NCBI RefSeq assembly: GCF_002250835.2
Contig: NZ_NOJY02000035.1
Location: 1 to 32,253 of the forward strand
Length of the DNA: 32,253 bases
Reading direction: 5' to 3'
From: Romboutsia weinsteinii
GTDB taxonomy: Bacteria; Bacillota; Clostridia; Peptostreptococcales; Peptostreptococcaceae
Shown here: piece by piece, positions 28,422 through 32,253 of the stretch
Layout: each line of letters starts with the position of its first letter
How positions within the stretch are numbered: the first letter of the stretch is position 1
Program-made: the position numbers and the translations under genes
Notes under the pieces: generated by a model
What the model was told of the DNA's origin: nothing
What the model saw: only the letters and a program-made list of their open reading frames with translations
The model's database searches: none

Positions 28422-28994
28422 TTATTTGATAGATGTGATTAATTTTGATTCGGTTACGATATAGTCTAATTGAGCATCATGTGGATCCTTAGGAATGCTA
28501 TCAAAGATTTGTAAATCGAAAGCTATACCTATAGTAATCGTGTCTGGTCTCAGGTTTTCTAAAAACCGGTCATAAAATCCGCCACCATATCCTAGTCTAT
28601 AGCAATTTAAGTCATAAGCAACAGCAGGTACAATGACAATATCTAAATCTTCAACTGGTATAGATCGAGAGTAATTTGGATTTGGTTCTCTTATTCCGTA
28701 TACACCTAACTGGATATCTTTTTTTAGATCAGTAATTTGAGTAGGAACTAATTTTCTATCTTTTTTGTACGTTACAGGAGATGAGACTATTTTTTTTAAT
28801 GAAAGTAGCTTGTTAATAAGGTTATTGGTTTGAACTTCATTATTAAAATCTAGATAAAGCATAATGCTGTGAGCATTTTTTATGCAATCCATGGAAAGTA
28901 ATTTGTCTGTGATTATATCAGACCTTGTAGATATAAAATCGACGCATTGAGATTGTCTAACATCTATAACTTTCTTTCTAAACTCCTTTTTCAT
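28422..28994 (-). CDS. 5-formyltetrahydrofolate cyclo-ligase
   Basis: The enzyme converts 5-formyl-THF to 5,10-methenyl-THF using ATP, returning a storage folate to one-carbon metabolism. The 190-residue protein begins with a basic helix (MKKEFRKKV). Near residues 132-144 it shows the family signature RLGYGGGFYDRFL, preceded by DIVIVPAVAYD. I chose the start at 28994 (ATG on the minus strand) because AAGGGG lies nine bases upstream; the frame's TTG at 29003 would abut that site directly. It is the first gene in the window on the minus strand, and it diverges from ctpA. Confidence 0.92.
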   Translation of the reverse strand: MKKEFRKKVIDVRQSQCVDFISTRSDIITDKLLSMDCIKNAHSIMLYLDFNNEVQTNNLINKLLSLKKIVSSPVTYKKDRKLVPTQITDLKKDIQLGVYGIREPNPNYSRSIPVEDLDIVIVPAVAYDLNCYRLGYGGGFYDRFLENLRPDTITIGIAFDLQIFDSIPKDPHDAQLDYIVTESKLITSIK

Positions 28995-29160
28995 AAAACT
29001 CAACCCCTTTATATGGTATAATATGGATATATAATTTAAATTTATTTAATATAAATTCTATATAAGTAAATAAGTTAAATCAACACAATTGGGTAAATTG
29101 TAATAAAAAGAATAGCTAGTCATATAATATATAGTAGATTAGGTAAAGGAGATGCATTGA

Positions 29161-30315
29161 ATGATATCAAAGAAAAAAGCTATTATATATGCAATAGTCC
29201 TTGTAGTAGTTACAGCACTTTTCACATCAACATTCCAACTTGCATTAGGGAATAAAGTTGTAGTATCGAAAAGTGTATATGAAGGCTATCAAAAATATAA
29301 TAAATTACTTGGGTTAGAGGGTCTTGTAAAGGAAGATTTTTATCAAAAACCATCAGATGATAAGTTAGTAAATGGAGCGATTAAAGGGATGTTTTCAGGG
29401 CTTGATGATCCATACTCTCAATACTATACTAAATCAGAGTTTGAAAAGTTAAAAGAACAAACAAGTGGATCTTATGTAGGTATAGGAGTATATATAAGTC
29501 CAGAAGCTGAGGATGGGCTTATAACTATCATAGCTCCGATGGAAGGATCTTCTGCAGAAAGAAGTGGAATAAAAGCTGGAGATAAAATAGTTAAGGTAGA
29601 TGGTAAGGCTGTTTCTTCTAGCAACTCAGATGAAGCTATAGGCATGATAAAGGGAAAAGAAGGAACTGAAGTTGTATTAACTATAAAAAGAGATGGCACT
29701 GAATCTGATATAAAAGTAAAAAGAGAAGAGATAGTTGCTCATACTATAGAAAGTAAAGTTATGGATAACAACATAGGTTACATAAAAATGACTTCATTCA
29801 ATGAGAATACATACGATGATTTTAAAGTAGCATTAGATGATTTGAAATCACAAGGAATTAAAGCTTTAGCACTAGACCTTAGAGGTAATGGTGGAGGTCT
29901 CCTTGATATATGTAAGGATATAGCTGATGAATTAATAGGAGAAGGTACAATAGTTTATACCAAAGATAATAAGGGAAATACAGAATATTTAAAATCAGGT
30001 AAGGGTAAGTTAGGTCTTCCGATAGCTGTACTTATAAATGAAGGTAGTGCATCAGCATCTGAAATACTTACTGCTGCTATAGTTGATAATGGTGAGGGAA
30101 TAGCTGTAGGAACAACAAGTTTTGGAAAAGGACTAGTTCAAAGTGTTAGAGAGTTAAAGGATGGAACTGGATATAAGTTGACAACTGCTCAATACTTTAC
30201 TCCAAATGGAGATTATATAAATGGAAAAGGAATAGAGCCTGACATAAAAGAAGAAGATGAAGAAAAACAATTAGATGTTGCATTGAAATGGCTTGAAGAG
30301 CAAATGAATAAATAA
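29161..30315 (+). CDS. C-terminal processing protease (S41 family, CtpA-like)
   Basis: This 384-residue serine protease has an N-terminal signal anchor (about residues 6-29), a PDZ domain (about 95-175, with GIKAGDKIVKVDG), and an S41 catalytic core. EGSASASEI contains the likely catalytic Ser298, and FGKG holds Lys323, 25 residues later as in E. coli Tsp. It should act outside the membrane on cell-envelope or secreted proteins. AAAGGAGA precedes the ATG. It is a single gene closed by the terminator at 30321-30352. It resembles CtpA/CtpB of Bacillus; CtpB takes part in sporulation signalling, but I cannot tell which role applies here. Confidence 0.92.
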   Translation: MISKKKAIIYAIVLVVVTALFTSTFQLALGNKVVVSKSVYEGYQKYNKLLGLEGLVKEDFYQKPSDDKLVNGAIKGMFSGLDDPYSQYYTKSEFEKLKEQTSGSYVGIGVYISPEAEDGLITIIAPMEGSSAERSGIKAGDKIVKVDGKAVSSSNSDEAIGMIKGKEGTEVVLTIKRDGTESDIKVKREEIVAHTIESKVMDNNIGYIKMTSFNENTYDDFKVALDDLKSQGIKALALDLRGNGGGLLDICKDIADELIGEGTIVYTKDNKGNTEYLKSGKGKLGLPIAVLINEGSASASEILTAAIVDNGEGIAVGTTSFGKGLVQSVRELKDGTGYKLTTAQYFTPNGDYINGKGIEPDIKEEDEEKQLDVALKWLEEQMNK

Positions 30316-30320
30316 TAATA

Positions 30321-30352
30321 AAAAAAGAGATGTGTGATACATCTCTTTTTTA
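30321..30352. terminator. Bidirectional intrinsic terminator between convergent genes
   Basis: AAAAAAGAGATGT pairs perfectly with ACATCTCTTTTTT around GTGAT. Because the stem is flanked by A on one side and T on the other, it can serve both ctpA (plus) and the epimerase gene (minus). Confidence 0.92.
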
Positions 30353-30381
30353 TTGTCTATAAAATTAGATTAAATAAACTA

Positions 30382-31242
30382 CTAACCAACGCTAATGCTG
30401 TATGAAACAGAGAAGCATTCACTTGGATCAAGTGTATTTATATATTTTTTATTCTTATATTGACCATCAGAGTCTACGCTATCTGCAAGTCCATACCAAG
30501 GTTCAATACATAAAAATGGAGCAGTAGAGTTACTATCTTTGTAGTATGGTGTCCAGATACCTACTAATGGGAAGTCTGTAAAATTTACATTCACAAAGGA
30601 TTCATCTTTGTTATTTTTTATAGTTATTTCATCTATATTGGTATAGATTAGAGCGTCATTAGCAAATAAATCTGGATTTAATAAAAGAGTATTTAATTTC
30701 TCTAATACAAAATCTTTATCTGAGTAAGGTCCATTTAGAGTAATCTGGCTTATATTATCTCTAGACTTAAACTCAAGGTAGTAATCTGATAAAGAATTAT
30801 CAATATTAAATGCAGGATGAGCACCTATAGAGAAGTACATCTCTTTAGAATCCTTATTTACAACATTCCAATCTATTCTTACTTCAGAATCTATTAAAGT
30901 ATATTTTATTAGAAGTTCAAAATCATAAGGATAAAGACTATGAGTGGTTTCGCTAGATACTAAACGATAAGATACAGAGTTATTATCAACTTGAATAAGT
31001 TCGAAATCTAAGTCTCTTGCAAATCCATGTTGACCCATAGTATATGTACAATCCTCGATAATAGTAGTGTTATCTTTTAGCTTACCAACTATAGGAAATA
31101 ATATAGGTGATTGTCTTCCCCAATATTTTGAATCTCCAGACCATAATATTTCTTTATTTTGTTTCTTACAAAAAATTCTAGTAAGTTCAGCTCCAGAATT
31201 TTTAGATTCGATTATTAAATGTTCATTTTGTAATATATGCAT
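30382..31242 (-). CDS. Aldose 1-epimerase family protein (LacX-like)
   Basis: The 286-residue protein has the aldose 1-epimerase (galactose mutarotase) fold pattern: SGAELTRI and WGRQSPILFPIVG near the N-terminus, GQHGFARD around residue 72 and SIGAHPAFN around 147, giving the His residues used in catalysis, and CIEPWYGLADS near the end. It belongs to the LacX-like branch rather than classic GalM. Its substrate may be glucose-6-phosphate or another aldose; this is not readable. AGGGGG on the minus strand precedes the ATG at 31242. It converges on ctpA at a shared terminator. Confidence 0.86.
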   Translation of the reverse strand: MHILQNEHLIIESKNSGAELTRIFCKKQNKEILWSGDSKYWGRQSPILFPIVGKLKDNTTIIEDCTYTMGQHGFARDLDFELIQVDNNSVSYRLVSSETTHSLYPYDFELLIKYTLIDSEVRIDWNVVNKDSKEMYFSIGAHPAFNIDNSLSDYYLEFKSRDNISQITLNGPYSDKDFVLEKLNTLLLNPDLFANDALIYTNIDEITIKNNKDESFVNVNFTDFPLVGIWTPYYKDSNSTAPFLCIEPWYGLADSVDSDGQYKNKKYINTLDPSECFSVSYSISVG

Positions 31243-31520
31243 AAAATCCCCCTAAAAAGTTTATATTCATATTATACATTAATTATATAAAATATATATG
31301 TTATTAAAATTATGATTTTTTATAATTTTAACTAAAATTTGAAAATAAAATATATTTGAATCACAGATAATAATACATTTTAGAGAGGATTATTCTCAAA
31401 AATGGATTTATATAAGAAAATTTGTATATTTAATAGAAGGTAATAGATGGAAAATATAGAATTATACTTATATAGAATTATATAATTAAGTTAATAATGT
31501 TGATTAGGAAGTGAATTATT

Positions 31521-31640
31521 ATGAAAAAAACTATTACAAAAGTTGTTAACTTTCAAGAATATAAAGATAAGAAAAAGGAAATAGAACCATGTAGAGAAGA
31601 ATTACTAAGACTAATAAAAAAAGTTGTAACTACAAAATAG
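31521..31640 (+). CDS. Small hypothetical protein (39 aa)
   Basis: An ATG-started frame of 39 residues: a basic N-terminus (MKKTITKVVNFQEYKDKKKE), a central Cys, and a helical C-terminus ending VVTTK. AGGAAGTG lies seven bases before the ATG and the stop codon is embedded in a perfect terminator stem, so both ends look like those of a real gene. It is soluble and very basic with no recognisable domain. I do not recognise the family. The 278-base gap upstream (from 31243) is nearly all A and T and holds no promoter I can call. Confidence 0.55.
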   Translation: MKKTITKVVNFQEYKDKKKEIEPCREELLRLIKKVVTTK

Positions 31641-31664
31641 GGAGATGCAGACTCCCTATTTTTA
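31634..31664. terminator. Intrinsic terminator overlapping the small gene's stop codon
   Basis: AAAATAGGGAG pairs perfectly with CTCCCTATTTT around a seven-base loop and a T-run follows. Being flanked by A and T it could also stop transcription of the minus-strand gene at 31689-31880. Confidence 0.85.
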
Positions 31665-31688
31665 TGCTTAATCATACATCTAGAAAAA

Positions 31689-31880
31689 TTATGACATTCT
31701 AAGTCCGCCTATATAATTTTGAAAATCACTAAAGTCTTTTTCATCCTTAATCTCTATAACCTCTGATCCTTCAGTATTAAAGTTTTTAAGATAAACTGTA
31801 TGAGTAGTGTCTACACAGTCATGATATATACATCTGTAACCATCTTCATAAAGATTTTTTATTTTATTAAAATCGCTCAT
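31689..31880 (-). CDS. Small hypothetical protein (63 aa)
   Basis: The 63-residue acidic protein (MSDFNKIKNLYEDGY ... NYIGGLRMS) has an AAGGAGATG ribosome binding site about six bases before its ATG on the minus strand, which supports it as a real gene. It contains several aromatic residues, two cysteines (CIYHDC) and alternating beta-type segments, and no membrane helix. I recognise no domain. It converges with the 39-residue gene and diverges from the rRNA-type promoter at 32058-32086. Small soluble proteins of this kind occur in Clostridia, but I cannot name a family. Confidence 0.65.
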   Translation of the reverse strand: MSDFNKIKNLYEDGYRCIYHDCVDTTHTVYLKNFNTEGSEVIEIKDEKDFSDFQNYIGGLRMS

Positions 31881-32018
31881 AAAATCATCTCCTTATTAAT
31901 GATATATATAGATATATTTTTTCAAAAAAGGGTCATACATATTCAAATATAGTGAAAATAAATAGCTTTTATGTTGTAGTAAAATGTAGAAAAACACTAA
32001 TATTTTATTAGATTTAAA

Positions 32019-32057
32019 TGTTTTTTTAAAAAAAATTAAAAAACTTTTTAAAAAGTG
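32019..32057 (+). promoter_or_regulatory. A/T tract, probable UP element of the rRNA promoter
   Basis: Runs of T and A, including the palindrome CTTTTTAAAAAG, lie directly before the -35 box. Such tracts bind the RNA polymerase alpha subunit at rRNA promoters in other bacteria. Confidence 0.6.
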
Positions 32058-32086
32058 TTGACGACATATGTAAAAGGTGGTAAAGT
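32058..32086 (+). promoter_or_regulatory. Strong rRNA-type promoter
   Basis: TTGACG (32058-32063), a 17-base spacer, and TAAAGT (32081-32086) preceded by TGG (extended -10). The predicted start is near 32093. Confidence 0.85.
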
Positions 32087-32092
32087 ATTACT

Positions 32093-32253
32093 TGTCCAAG
32101 AGAACAGGACAACAACAAAACAACAAGTTAGAAAAGAAGCTTACAAACTTTGATAAAATAATGAGTTGTTTATAGAAATGCGACATGGTCGCTAAAATGA
32201 ACTTTGAAAATTAAACAGTAGGTTAATTTATAGAATTTGAAACAACCAAACAA
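32093..32253 (+). other. Probable rRNA operon leader (start of an rrn transcript)
   Basis: Behind the promoter are two small hairpins, TTGTCC/GGACAA (32092-32112) and GCGAC/GTCGC around ATG (32180-32192), then GAACTTTGAAAATTAAACAG (from 32199), which resembles the boxA-containing leader found before 16S rRNA in Clostridia. No 16S sequence is in the window; the gene would begin beyond 32253. Between the minus-strand gene (31880) and the promoter I see only the A/T tract. Confidence 0.65.

Overview
The window looks like a chromosomal core region of a low-GC, spore-forming, anaerobic Firmicute, most likely of the family Peptostreptococcaceae (Clostridioides, Paraclostridium or Romboutsia type). 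This rests on very A/T-rich DNA, strong GGAGG-type ribosome binding sites, frequent TTG and GTG starts, a split transketolase, and a gerS-like lipoprotein gene next to an alanine racemase gene, as in C. difficile. The assignment is from recalled gene content and order, not from a search.

Layout. 1-2030: the 3' part of an M3-family oligopeptidase gene, then galU with a 38-residue membrane protein gene behind it. 2225-6280: class II fructose-1,6-bisphosphatase (glpX), transcription terminator Rho with an Asn-rich insert, ribosomal protein L31 (rpmE), a 58-bp tandem repeat of unknown nature, and thymidine kinase (tdk). 6329-9225: DUF1385 membrane protein, prmC and prfA, where PrmC methylates the release factor encoded next to it. 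9298-12431: a ZIP metal transporter, the TsaC/Sua5 tRNA-modification enzyme, rpiB and upp. 12619-19795: a complete F-type ATP synthase operon, atpZ-I-B-E-F-H-A-G-D-C. Subunit c carries the full residue set of Na+-binding c-rings, and subunit epsilon ends after its beta-sandwich domain.

19921-23262: acpS, a CBS-pair gene, a gerS/ydcC-like lipoprotein gene, alr, and a MazE/MazF (EndoAI/EndoA) toxin-antitoxin pair. This is nearly the same order as acpS-ydcC-alrA-ndoAI-ndoA in Bacillus subtilis. 23458-25277: two-gene transketolase. 25331-28394: a membrane-anchored protein with a possible PrcB-like domain and a Lon-family AAA protease. 28422-31242: 5-formyltetrahydrofolate cyclo-ligase (minus strand), a CtpA/S41 protease (plus), and an aldose-1-epimerase-like protein (minus). 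31521-31880: two small uncharacterised genes facing each other. 32058 to the end: a strong rRNA-type promoter and leader, so a 16S rRNA gene probably starts just past the window.

Most transcription units end in clear intrinsic terminators, so operon limits are well defined. I found no insertion sequence, prophage, CRISPR array or tRNA gene. I see no complete novel system. The best leads are the short epsilon with the Na+-type c-ring, the hairpin between atpE and atpF, the 58-bp tandem repeat before tdk, the Asn-rich Rho insert, the gerS/ydcC synteny, and the small unannotated genes.
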